Assembly (NCBI GenBank): GCA_965238125.1
Contig: OZ250179.1
Location: forward strand, 5,146,001-5,210,000
From: UBA6623 sp965238125
GTDB lineage: Bacteria; Acidobacteriota; Terriglobia; Bryobacterales; UBA6623
Length of the DNA stretch: 64,000 nucleotides
Direction: 5' to 3'
A program made the translations under genes and the position numbers. This document shows, piece by piece, positions 35,609 through 44,311 of the stretch (its first letter is position 1; each line of letters begins with the position of its first letter). The notes below the pieces were generated by a model. That model ran no database searches and was not told the origin of the DNA. It worked only from the letters and a program-made list of their open reading frames with translations.

Positions 35609-37444
35609 ATGAGCATTTTCACCGCCGGTCGTTTTCGCCGGCTTCTTTGTTACTCCCTGTGTGTCGGCATCGTCGCCGTTGAGGGACTCCATGCCGGCAC
35701 CCGGCCCGTCATCATGGCGACGCGCGGGGTCGTCGTCACGGGCCATCACCGCGCAAGCGACGCCGGGATCGAGATGCTCAAAAAGGGCGGTAACGCCGTC
35801 GATGCCGGCGTGGCGGCCGTCTTCGCGCAGGCCATCGTTGAGTTTGACCGCTTCGGGTTGGGCGGCGAAGTCCCGATCTTGATCTACCTCGCCGAGCAGG
35901 AAAAGGTTATTTCCCTCAACGGTCACGGCTTTGCGCCGCGACGCGCGACGATCGAGTGGTTTCGGGAACGCAACATCGACTACATTCCGGGCGACGGCTT
36001 TCTCGGCGCCGTCGTGCCGCCGGTGGTCGACACGCTCATTCTCGCGCTCGACGAATTCGGGACGCTTTCCCTCGCCGACGTCCTGGTCCCGGCGATTGAC
36101 TTGGCCCAGAACGGCTTCCCGATGTACGGCGGGTTTCGCGGCCACATCATCGAGCAAGAGCAGCGCTTTCGCAGCGAATGGACCAGCTCCGGGAAGGTCT
36201 TCCTGCCGAAGGGTGACGTCCCGGCCATTGGTGACGTGTTGGTTCAGAAAGACCTGGCGGATACGTTGAAGCGCTTGGTGGCCGCTGAGGCGTCCCATCG
36301 CGAGCAGGGTCGGTCGGCGGGTCTTCAAGCGGCACGGGACCTTTTCTACCGCGGCGATCTCGCTCGGGAAATAGTCGCTTACCAGAAAACCTTCAAGTCC
36401 CGCGACGGCAACGGTACGGTCTCGGCCGGCTTGCTCGAGCTGGACGACTTCGCCCAATACCGCGCCCGTGTCGAGGAACCCGCCAAGACGACCTACCGAG
36501 GCGTCGAGGTCTACAAGCCCGGATTTTGGTCGCAGGGCCCGGTGCTGTTACAGACCCTGAACATCCTCGAAGGGTATGATCTCAAGAAATTGGGCCATAA
36601 TTCCCCGGCCTACATTCACCTGCTGGCCGAGGCCATGAAGCTCGCCTTCGCCGACCGCGAGTGGTATTACGCCGACCCCGATTTCGTCGGCGCCCCCGAG
36701 CAAGGCCTACTTTCGAAAGAGTACGCGGCCCAACGCCGTAAACTCATCCATCTCGAAAAGCCGTCGCTTGAGATGCGGCCCGGCGACCCCTATCCGTTTC
36801 ATCCGGAAACGATAGCGCACGGCGCGATCCCCGCCTCGATCGAGCTGCGTCCGGATGCTCCGGGGACCACGGGAACACGGGTCGCCGACGCCGCCGGAAA
36901 CGTTTTTTCCGCCACGCCGAGCGGCGGCTGGTTCCGCCACTCGCCCATCTTGGAAGGGCTGGGGTTTGTTCTGGGCACGCGCGGCCAAGCGTTCAGCCTC
37001 GACCCGAAACACGCCAATGCCCTGGCTCCGCGCAAACGTCCGCGTACGACGCTGACGCCGAGCTTGGCGCTCAACGACGGCAAGCCGTATCTCGCCTGGG
37101 GCACGCCCGGGGGCGACGCGCAGGACCAAGTGAACCTGCAATTTCTGTTGAACGTCGTCGAGTTCGGCATGGACATCCAAGAAGCCACCGACGCCGTTAT
37201 GTTTCAGATTTTCGATTTCCCAAGTTCCTTCTACCGTCACGAATCGCGCCCCGGGACGATGCGGATCGAGAATCGCGTCGCGGCCGATGTCATCAGAGGC
37301 CTGGAAGCAATCGGGCATCGAGTGATGGTGAGCGAGCCTTGGTCAATCGGAGATGCAACGGCGCTGCGCGTGGATCCGCAAAGAGGCGTGTTGTTCGGGG
37401 CGGCGGGGCCTCGGCGCGATAAGTCGTATGCGCTGGGATGGTAG
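35609..37444 (+). CDS. Gamma-glutamyltransferase-like N-terminal nucleophile hydrolase
   Basis: 611 residues with an N-terminal hydrophobic leader. The fold is that of gamma-glutamyltranspeptidase, a periplasmic enzyme that cleaves itself and transfers or hydrolyses gamma-glutamyl groups. Landmarks are VIMATRGVVVTGHHRASDAG, KKGGNAVDAGVAAVFAQ, FGLGGEVPILIY and a large-subunit segment ending near 415. The expected nucleophile Thr lies in PGTTGTRVADAAGNVF, a variant of the canonical TTHxSVVD. The downstream SATPSGGWF fits the small subunit. The diverged catalytic block suggests a related family member, not classical GGT. Confidence 0.8.
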   Translation: MSIFTAGRFRRLLCYSLCVGIVAVEGLHAGTRPVIMATRGVVVTGHHRASDAGIEMLKKGGNAVDAGVAAVFAQAIVEFDRFGLGGEVPILIYLAEQEKVISLNGHGFAPRRATIEWFRERNIDYIPGDGFLGAVVPPVVDTLILALDEFGTLSLADVLVPAIDLAQNGFPMYGGFRGHIIEQEQRFRSEWTSSGKVFLPKGDVPAIGDVLVQKDLADTLKRLVAAEASHREQGRSAGLQAARDLFYRGDLAREIVAYQKTFKSRDGNGTVSAGLLELDDFAQYRARVEEPAKTTYRGVEVYKPGFWSQGPVLLQTLNILEGYDLKKLGHNSPAYIHLLAEAMKLAFADREWYYADPDFVGAPEQGLLSKEYAAQRRKLIHLEKPSLEMRPGDPYPFHPETIAHGAIPASIELRPDAPGTTGTRVADAAGNVFSATPSGGWFRHSPILEGLGFVLGTRGQAFSLDPKHANALAPRKRPRTTLTPSLALNDGKPYLAWGTPGGDAQDQVNLQFLLNVVEFGMDIQEATDAVMFQIFDFPSSFYRHESRPGTMRIENRVAADVIRGLEAIGHRVMVSEPWSIGDATALRVDPQRGVLFGAAGPRRDKSYALGW

Positions 37445-37852
37445 CGGGATGGAGCAGGACCGGCTGAGAGCCGGTCCGAACTGTTGACTAGTAGATCGAT
37501 TCCAAAATAATATTGCAATGCAAAGGATTGGGGTGTAACCTCCTTGTATACCCTTGCGAGGAGGCTTGTCGCTGGCCCTTTGTCAGCCGCCCCCCATGTC
37601 AACGCCTTAGCAGCCTTCCCGGACCCAGAACGGCCAAGCGCAAAGAAAGAATCCTCACCAACATCCCCATCACACCGTCCAATTCGGCTCAAGAATAGCG
37701 AGATCGGGAGCTGTCCCCGATCCCCCCCCGAACCTCCCCAAGAATACGAGTTCGGGACTTGTCCCCGAACCTCCCTCCCGATCCCCCCCGAGTTCGGGCT
37801 CCGTCCCCGAACTCCCCCACCGATCCCCCACAGATCTGCTGTCCTCGCAACC
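37445..37852. repeat. Non-coding region with repeated gttcgggac/gtccccgaac palindromes
   Basis: From about 37695 to 37825 the motif gttcgggacttgtccccgaa and variants (gatcgggagctgtccccgat, gttcgggctccgtccccgaa) repeat three times with spacers of Pro-like cccccccgaac, giving strong hairpins. No gene. Confidence 0.65.
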
Positions 37853-38349
37853 TCAATCGGCATCAAGGGGGTCGAACTCGGCAATCTCGATCTCGTCCGA
37901 CCCAAGTCGAACGGAGAGCAATCGAGTTCCTGAATCGATCACCTGGTGGTGATCCGGAGCTTCGAAATGGTCCATTGCCGCCCTCAGCACACTAGTCAGC
38001 TCTCCCCCACTTGGTGCCGTCGCTGAATCAGTCATCCTGAGAACATACTCGTTGTCCCCTAGCCGCACCACAAAGTGGAGCGTTCGCCGAGTGGTCGTCT
38101 CTTTGGCTGCCCTGCTTGCAAAGCCCTTCAGCCATCGCCGAACAATTCTTCCCAGGTGCTGACCGACTTCCTTTAGCACAGGATCGAGAACTTTCTTGCC
38201 GACATAGGATATGGGCACTATCAGCGTCAACAACATAGGAACAAGGTCGGCCTGCGCCAGGTGCTCTCTCGCGTCAGCGGACCGACGCCGGATGTTCTCT
38301 GGCGAAGGGTGTGATCGCACGAACCGTGGGCGTAATTCTAACGTCTGAC

Positions 38350-40015
38350 CCCGCATTTTCAATTTGATGTATGAGCTTCAGACCATCCAGCGACCTTCAG
38401 CGTCTTTATTGATAGGGGCTAGAGCCCGATAAGGACGCCATGGAGGTCAACACCCGATGGGTGAAAAAGAAAACAAGCCGTTTCAGCTCACGTTCAATGG
38501 ATTTCTCAAAGTCGATTTCCAAGGATCGCGAGTCACCTCGGATGGCGGTCTGATTCTCGTTCGCGAACTGGATGAACGACTCGGACTCGGGAAGCTGATC
38601 GACGAGCATCTCAGCGACTCGCGACAAGGCTTGAACAAGAAGTTCCCGCTGGCCGATCTGCTGCGGCAGTCGGTCTACAGCCGACTCGCTGGCTACGAGG
38701 ACCTCAATGACGCCGTTCGAGTATCCGCCGATCCGACCTTTCGCTTGATCGGCTCGAAGAGGAACTGGGATCGCGGAGCAGCCTTGACCTCGACGCTGCA
38801 TGGCTTCGAGACGGAGATGCTGGCGAGCGAAGAGAACTTGCTGGGGCTGATGGCAGTGAACCGGGAGCTGGTCGCGCAAGCCGAAGTTCCCGACGGTTCA
38901 GACCGCGTGGTGCTCGACATGGACTCCACGGAGAGCCCCGTCCACGGCCAACAGGAAGGCAGTGCCTACAACGGCCATTTTGAGTCCCTCTGCTATCACC
39001 CGCTGTTGCTGTTCAACCAGCACGGCGACTGCCTAGGCGCGAAGCTGCGTCCCGGCAACGTGCACAGCGCCGAGGACTGGGACGAGCTGCTACTGCCGGA
39101 GATCGAACGACAACAGGCGGAGGGCAAACAGGTGACGTTCCGCGCCGACGCCGCCTTCGCCAAGCCCGAGATCTACGAGGCGATGGAGGAGCGCGGCGTG
39201 GACTACGTGATTCGCATCCCGGCGAACAAGAGCCTGGAGCTGGAGATCGAGGACATCCTGTTTCGGCCACCGGGCAGGCCGAACGCCAAGCCCCTAGTGC
39301 GCTACAAGAGTTTTCGCTATCAGGCCGAGAGCTGGTCGAAGGCAAGGCGAGTTGTCGCCAAGGTCGAGCATCACCAGGGCGAACTATTCCCGCGCGTCGG
39401 ATTTGTCGTGACGAGCATGAGCTTGCCGAGCCGCTCGGTCGTGCGGTTCTACAACAAGCGCGGCACGGCGGAGCAGTGGATCAAAGAAGGCAAACAGGCC
39501 ACGCACTGGACCCGCTTGTCGTGTCGCCGCTTCCGAGCCAACGAGGTACGGCTGCAACTCAGCGTGCCGGCCTACAACCTGGGCAACCTGTGGCGGCGGC
39601 TAGGGCTGCCGCAGCGAATCAAAAGCTGGTCGCTAACGAGTTTGCAACACAGGTTGATGAAGACCGGCGGTCGGCTGGTCAAGCATGCTCGCTACTACTG
39701 GTTGCTGCTGGCGGAGGGGCATCTGAACCGGCGGCTGTTCGGTGACATGCTGCATAGGATCTGGGCGCTGCCTGTGCCGGGTGGGTAGCGTTGCCCGGGC
39801 GAGGATCAACAGTTTTTGGCTCCAAAAAGGTTTCGCAGGGAGCAGTGTCGGCCGGAGCGCCGTTCAGTCCGCTCAATCAACGTCTGTGAGCGGACGGACG
39901 AGCCCTGGCGCCTACCGGCGGAGGTGATGTGCAGGGTTCAGCGCGAAAAGACGTGGTATTCGGCGCAGCGGGGGTGTATCCTGTGACCGTGCCAGGGCCA
40001 AAATGGAAATCCTGG
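38350..40015 (+). mobile_element. IS1380-family insertion sequence, copy 2 (complete)
   Basis: 1666-bp element flanked by the perfect 5-bp duplication CTGAC. The left end CCCGCATTTTCAATTT is a diverged version of the copy 1 end, while the right end (ccaaaatggaaatcctgg) is the same as in copy 1. The 5' non-coding region differs markedly from copies 1 and 3, so this is a separate lineage of the same family. The transposase frame is intact. Confidence 0.92.
38457..39788 (+). CDS. IS1380-family transposase (copy 2)
   Basis: 443 residues, aligned end to end with the copy 1 transposase. Catalytic regions are VVLDMDSTESPVHG and TFRADAAFAKPEIYE. Scattered substitutions relative to copy 1 (for example SDSRQGLNKKFPLADL) indicate an older divergence. 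The frame is intact. Confidence 0.93.
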   Translation: MGEKENKPFQLTFNGFLKVDFQGSRVTSDGGLILVRELDERLGLGKLIDEHLSDSRQGLNKKFPLADLLRQSVYSRLAGYEDLNDAVRVSADPTFRLIGSKRNWDRGAALTSTLHGFETEMLASEENLLGLMAVNRELVAQAEVPDGSDRVVLDMDSTESPVHGQQEGSAYNGHFESLCYHPLLLFNQHGDCLGAKLRPGNVHSAEDWDELLLPEIERQQAEGKQVTFRADAAFAKPEIYEAMEERGVDYVIRIPANKSLELEIEDILFRPPGRPNAKPLVRYKSFRYQAESWSKARRVVAKVEHHQGELFPRVGFVVTSMSLPSRSVVRFYNKRGTAEQWIKEGKQATHWTRLSCRRFRANEVRLQLSVPAYNLGNLWRRLGLPQRIKSWSLTSLQHRLMKTGGRLVKHARYYWLLLAEGHLNRRLFGDMLHRIWALPVPGG

Positions 40016-40303
40016 CTGACTTGCATCGCGCGCAGAAATATATTCCACGAGCGCCCTGTCGGCGCCCTCAACCTCTATATCGAGAGTTACCATGTGTGCG
40101 TTTCTAAGCTATCCATTCAACGTCTCCTAGAGAGGTGCCGACAACGTCTCTGAACAAGTTCCGGAGGATACAACCGCGGGAAGGGAAAAGGTGTTGTGAA
40201 CAGTGTTTCTCCTTGGCTTCATAATCACACCACCCCGAGAGCACTCCATTGATGAAGGGACAAACCATTGCACCGGGATCATAGGTAGCGAGCGAGCAGC
40301 CTA

Positions 40304-41396
40304 CTGAGTCTCGCATAATATACTGTCAATCGAGACAAAGAGAAGACTGTTTCCAGAAAGCGGTAATCAAGCGCGGTTTGCGGCGCATTCGCCGCAGCGC
40401 TTTGCGGGCGCGCTCGTCGAGTTCCCAGTAGTCCTTCGGGCAGACGTTGGGCAACTCGTGCTGCTTCCAGTACGCCCAAATGTATTCCACCGGGTTCAAC
40501 TCCGGCGCATAGGGCGGCAAGTACTCCGTTGCGATGTGATCCTCGGAGAGCTGGATGAACTCCCGCACCAGGCGGCTGCGGTGCGCCGGCAGCCGGTCCC
40601 AGACGATCAGCAGTGGGCCGTCGATGTGGCGCACCAAAGCCTTCAGGAAGTCGATGACCTCCAGCTCGCCGATCGCGCCGGGATAGAGCCGGAAGTAAAA
40701 GTTGCGCAACGTCAGCCCGGCCGACACCGACAGCTTGTCCCAGTTGAAGTTGAACTCCAACACCGGTGTCTCGCCGCGCGGCGCCCAGGTGCGGCAACGA
40801 TGCGGCTTCTGACTCAATCCGCTTTCGTCGATGAAGACGATCGTACGTTCTTCTTTGCGGGCTTTTTTTTAATGGCCGGCCAAGTCTTGCGCTGCCAGCC
40901 GCGGATGGCCTCTTCGTTGCGCTCCCGCGCTTTGCCGACGGGCCGTTGCGGGCTCCAACCGAGCGCCCGCAGGATCTTCCAGACATGGCCCTCGTGATAG
41001 CGCACGCCGAACTCGTCTCCGATCAGACGAGCGACCCGCGGACAGCTCCACAGCGGCGTCGGGAAGCCGTGCGCCTCGGGGCCTTCCAGCAGCAACGCCT
41101 CGAGGCGTTCGAGCTGCGCGGCGTCCAACAGCGGCTTACGGCCGGCGCGGCCGGCCTGGCGCAACCCGGCTTCGCCGTCACGCCGGTATCGTCGCAGCCA
41201 CTCGCTGACGCTTTGCCGCGCGACCTTCAATCGCCTCGCTGTCTCGGACTGACTACAGCCTTGCTCGACCAACCGGATCGCTTTGAAACGGCGCTTCTCC
41301 AGGGCCTCGAAATCCCGCCGTACGCCTTTTGTATTTCCCATACATACAAAGACGTACGTACCCCAAAAAAGTGTCACTTTATTTTGCGAGACTCAA
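40304..41396 (-). mobile_element. IS630-family insertion sequence, copy A
   Basis: 1093 bp, flanked by TA on both sides (40302-40303 and 41397-41398), the standard target duplication of IS630/Tc1-mariner elements. Terminal repeats are CTGAGTCTCGCATAAT at the left and TTGAGTCTCGCAAAAT at the right, read inward. It is nearly identical to copy B (41644-42736), differing at only a few positions. Confidence 0.92.
40326..41341 (-). CDS. IS630-family transposase with -1 frameshift site (copy A)
   Basis: The N-terminal part starts at the ATG at 41341 (MGNTKGVRRDFEALEKRRFK) and has helix-turn-helix motifs (CSQSETARRLKVARQSVSEW). It runs to a stop at 40814. The C-terminal part is in the -1 frame and contains VFIDESGLSQKPHRC, LLIVWDRLPAHRS and YLPPYAPELNPVEYIW, the DDE catalytic domain. 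The switch is at a run of eight A on the coding strand (around 40863-40870). A -1 slip there gives a continuous transposase of about 338 residues. Copy B has the same site, so the slip is probably programmed, not damage. Confidence 0.87.
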
Positions 41397-41643
41397 TAAC
41401 TGCGGCAAGACGACGTTAGTGGTCATCAGCCGGCCTTCCAGCCCAACGAAAAGCTGGAGCTGAGGATGGAACTTGAAGTCACGGCCAATCTTGACGAACG
41501 GCGCTGGCGCCAATCCGGCTTCTTCGAACAAATGCGGGAAGTGAAAAGGGAAGGCGCCGACTTCAATCTGATCTATCCGTGCTTGAAAAGTCCGTCGGTA
41601 CGCATTGTCATAGAAATCCTTCTCACTGGAATCGTGCGACCTA

Positions 41644-42736
41644 CTGAGTCTCGCATAATATACTGTCAATCGAGACAAAGAGAAGACTGTTTCCAGAAAG
41701 CGGTAATCAAGCGCGGTTTGCGGCGCATTCGCCGCAGCGCTTTGCGGGCGCGCTCGTCGAGTTCCCAGTAGTCCTTCGGGCAGACGTTGGGCAACTCGTG
41801 CTGCTTCCAGTACGCCCAAATGTATTCCACCGGGTTCAACTCCGGCGCATAGGGCGGCAAGTACTCCGTTGCGATGTGATCCTCGGAGAGCTGGATGAAC
41901 TCCCGCACCAGGCGGCTGCGGTGCGCCGGCAGCCGGTCCCAGACGATCAGCAGTGGGCCGTCGATGTGGCGCACCAAAGCCTTCAGGAAGTCGATGACCT
42001 CCAGCTCGCCGATCGCGCCGGGATAGAGCCGGAAGTAAAAGTTGCGCAACGTCAGCCCGGCCGACACCGACAGCTTGTCCCAGTTGAAGTTGAACTCCAA
42101 CACCGGTGTCTCGCCGCGCGGCGCCCAGATGCGGCAACGATGCGGCTTCTGACTCAATCCGCTTTCGTCGATGAAGACGATCGTACGTTCTTCTTTGCGG
42201 GCTTTTTTTTAATGGCCGGCCAAGTCTTGCGCTGCCAGCTGCGGATGGCCTCTTCGTTGCGCTCCCGCGCTTTGCCGACGGGCCGTTGCGGGCTCCAACC
42301 GAGCGCCCGCAGGATCTTCCAGACATGGCCCTCGTGATAGCGCACGCCGAACTCGTCTCCGATCAGACGAGCGACCCGCGGACAGCTCCACAGCGGCGTC
42401 GGGAAGCCGTGCGCCTCGGGGCCTTCCAGCAGCAACGCCTCGAGGCGTTCGAGCTGCGCGGCGTCCAACAGCGGCTTACGGCCGGCGCGGCCGGCCTGGC
42501 GCAACCCGGCTTCGCCGTCACGCCGGTATCGTCGCAGCCACTCGCTGACGCTTTGCCGCGCGACCTTCAATCGCCTCGCTGTCTCGGACTGACTACAGCC
42601 TTGCTCGACCAACCGGATCGCTTTGAAACGGCGCTTCTCCAGGGCCTCGAAATCCCGCCGTACGCCTTTTGTATTTCCCATACATACAAAGACGTACGTA
42701 CCCCAAAAAGGTGTCACTTTATTTTGCGAGATTCAA
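41644..42736 (-). mobile_element. IS630-family insertion sequence, copy B
   Basis: 1093 bp flanked by TA (41642-41643 and 42737-42738), with the same ends and orientation as copy A. Only about 250 bp of host sequence separate the two copies. The few differences from copy A include 42129 (a versus g at 40789) and 42240 (t versus c at 40900). Confidence 0.92.
41666..42681 (-). CDS. IS630-family transposase with -1 frameshift site (copy B)
   Basis: Same organisation as copy A: ATG at 42681, first-frame stop at 42154, eight-A slippage site near 42203-42210, and C-terminal catalytic frame ending at 41666. It differs from copy A by isolated residues (for example AIRSWQRK against AIRGWQRK). Confidence 0.87.
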
Positions 42737-42850
42737 TAGGTCCGCCAGCATGATTCTCGCGACCTCGGCTGGCGTCTCCCATGAGAGTCCTCGGCATATC
42801 GTTTGAACGAAAGATTCAAGGTCGCCGAGTGGCGGATAGAAACTCAAGAA

Positions 42851-43111
42851 GTCCGACCCTACAAACTCAGCTTTCGCTCTCCCCGCCCGCTCTCCCGTTC
42901 CGTCCTCAGTTTAGGACTGGAGATCGGAGATCGGAGATCGGAGATCGGGGACGGAGCCCGAATAAAGAATCTTCATCCCAAGAAGGCCGGGCCGAAAGGA
43001 GATCGCTCCCGAACTACTAGCCCCAATTCCCGCAGTTCGATTGCAAGAACAAGAGCCCCGGTCCGCTCAATTTTAAGCAAAGAGCAAACCGGGGCTGAAT
43101 TGTTGAACTGC
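42851..43111. other. Intergenic region with a short tandem repeat and hairpin
   Basis: Four tandem copies of ggagatcg occur at about 42920-42950. An inverted repeat agccccggt ... accggggct spans 43054-43096 and may end the minus-strand molybdenum-enzyme transcript, although it is not followed by a clear T-run. Confidence 0.5.
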
Positions 43112-43324
43112 TCAGGCGGGGTCGTAGCACGAGCGCGAGGCCGTGCAGGTGTCCTCATCGACCACGTCGCCGTCGGGGCCGAGCGGGCCTTGGGAAAACA
43201 CGCACCAATAGATGCGCGTGTTCGACTCGGGCACGGTTGGATCGTGGTCGGCGTCGATGAACATGCCCTTCCAACGCAAGCCATCGCAACGGCTCTTGAG
43301 GACCTTGAGGCCGCCCTTCATCAT
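43112..43324 (-). CDS. Small hypothetical protein downstream of the molybdenum hydroxylase
   Basis: 70 residues starting MMKGGLKVLKSRCDGLRWKG, with an acidic centre (FIDADHDPTVPE) and four cysteines in all (CDG, WCVF, DTC, SCYDPA). It lies 12 bp after the FAD-subunit stop on the same strand, so it is probably the last gene of that operon. No family recognised. The high Cys/Trp/Asp content argues against a random frame. Confidence 0.55.
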   Translation of the reverse strand: MMKGGLKVLKSRCDGLRWKGMFIDADHDPTVPESNTRIYWCVFSQGPLGPDGDVVDEDTCTASRSCYDPA

Positions 43325-43336
43325 CGCTAGACGCTC

Positions 43337-44311
43337 CTACCCGGCCGCCGCCAGGATGGCGCGCTTGACCGAGACGCTTGCCAACCGCACCTTGTGCTTG
43401 TTGCCGCTCAAGGGCGTGGCTCCCGCCACCGCCGCTTCACCGGCGGCCGCGGCCGTCTCTTCGCTGATCGACTTGCCTTTCAGAGCCTCCCCGGCTTCGG
43501 CGGAGCGCCAAGGCGTCGGCGCCACGTGTCCCAGCACCACGCGGGCACTTTCGACCGTGCCGCCGCTCATCTTGATCGCCACCGCCGCCGCCGCCAGCGG
43601 CCAGTCGAGCAACATTCGCTCGCGGACCTCATAGGTGGCATTGGCCGTGTTCCCGCCGGGAATCACGATCGCCGTGAGAATCTCATTGGGCTTCAGCGAT
43701 AGTTCACGCTCATCGGCCCCGGCCGGGGTGTGATAGAGCTTCTCGACGGCCAGGTCACGTTCGCCCTCGGGCCCGGCGATCTTGGCCGTGGCGTCGAGCG
43801 CGATCAGCGCCGGCGCCAGACTCGAAGCGTTGACGAAGTAGGCCGGTCCCGCATTCCCGAGAATGGCGTGATACTTATTCTCGCCGTCGGGAACCAGCGA
43901 CTTGCCCGCGGCATCCTGCCCCAGCAGCCCGAAGCCGTTGCGGAAATACCAGCAACGGGGACGCTGCAGCAGTTCGCCGCCGACCGTGCCCATCGACCGC
44001 ATCTGTCCGCCGGCGATGCCGTCGGCGGCTTGGATCAATGAAGGGTACTGAGCGCGAATCTGGGGGTTGTCGAGCAACTCGCCGATCGTGGCCATCGCGC
44101 CGATGCGAAGCCCGGCCTCCGAAGACCCGATGCCGTAAAGGTCACCGACATTCTTCAGACTGACCAAGCGATTCGGCGACTGGATACGCTCCTTCATCAA
44201 GCTGAGCAGATCGGTGCCGCCGGCGAGAACCTCGGACTCTCCCGCCGTTGCCGACAGGAGGCCCACCGCCTCGCTGACCGAATGTGGAGCTGTGTATTCA
44301 AAGGATTCCAT
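43337..44311 (-). CDS. Molybdenum hydroxylase FAD subunit (XdhB/PaoB-like)
   Basis: 324-residue FAD-binding subunit of a xanthine-dehydrogenase-family enzyme. FAD loops are EVLAGGTDLLSLMKERI and the GAMATIGELLD region, with the conserved MGTVGGELLQRPRCWYFRNG block that is characteristic of the PaoB/YagS type and may hold an additional iron-sulfur cluster. The C-terminal CO-dehydrogenase flavoprotein domain has VRERMLLDWPLAAAAVAI and VLGHVAPTPWRS. Start ATG overlaps the stop of the molybdenum subunit by one base (TAATG), showing coupling. Confidence 0.9.
   Translation of the reverse strand: MESFEYTAPHSVSEAVGLLSATAGESEVLAGGTDLLSLMKERIQSPNRLVSLKNVGDLYGIGSSEAGLRIGAMATIGELLDNPQIRAQYPSLIQAADGIAGGQMRSMGTVGGELLQRPRCWYFRNGFGLLGQDAAGKSLVPDGENKYHAILGNAGPAYFVNASSLAPALIALDATAKIAGPEGERDLAVEKLYHTPAGADERELSLKPNEILTAIVIPGGNTANATYEVRERMLLDWPLAAAAVAIKMSGGTVESARVVLGHVAPTPWRSAEAGEALKGKSISEETAAAAGEAAVAGATPLSGNKHKVRLASVSVKRAILAAAG

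Larger units (their letters stand above)
37853..40093 (-). pseudogene. Unrecognised 189-codon gene split by IS1380 copy 2
   Basis: The downstream part (37853-38344) runs from QTLELRPRFVRSHPSPENIR to ...EIAEFDPLDAD. The upstream part starts at the ATG at 40093 with MVTLDIEVEGADRALVEYIS. IS1380 copy 2 lies between, with duplicated CTGAC on both sides (38345-38349 and 40016-40020). Removing the element and one CTGAC joins ARDAS to QTLEL in frame, giving 189 residues. A hydrophobic stretch (VPMLLTLIVPISYVG) near residue 65 may be a membrane segment. I do not recognise the family. It starts ten bases after the stop of the upstream interrupted gene, so the two form one operon. Confidence 0.8.
40104..42850 (-). 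pseudogene. Unrecognised gene interrupted by two IS630 copies
   Basis: Three host fragments remain. From 5' to 3' on the minus strand: (1) about 42850-42737, FYPPLGDLESFVQTICRGLS then ETPAEVARIMLADL; (2) 41643-41397, HDSSEKDFYDNAYRRTFQAR ... VKIGRDFKFHPQLQLFVGLE; (3) 40303-40104, GCSLATYDPGAMVCPFINGV ... DVVGTSLGDVEWIA and stop. Removing IS630 copy A with one TA joins fragments 2 and 3 in frame (VVLPQL-GCSLATYD). Removing copy B joins fragments 1 and 2 one base out of frame, so an additional indel exists or there were two genes. The start of fragment 1 is not identified. No known family recognised. It is upstream of the 189-codon gene in one operon. Confidence 0.65.

Noticed and set aside
42920..42965. 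Tandem ggagatcg repeats as a replication origin or iteron array
   Set aside because: Only about four 8-bp units, with no replication gene or DnaA-box cluster nearby.
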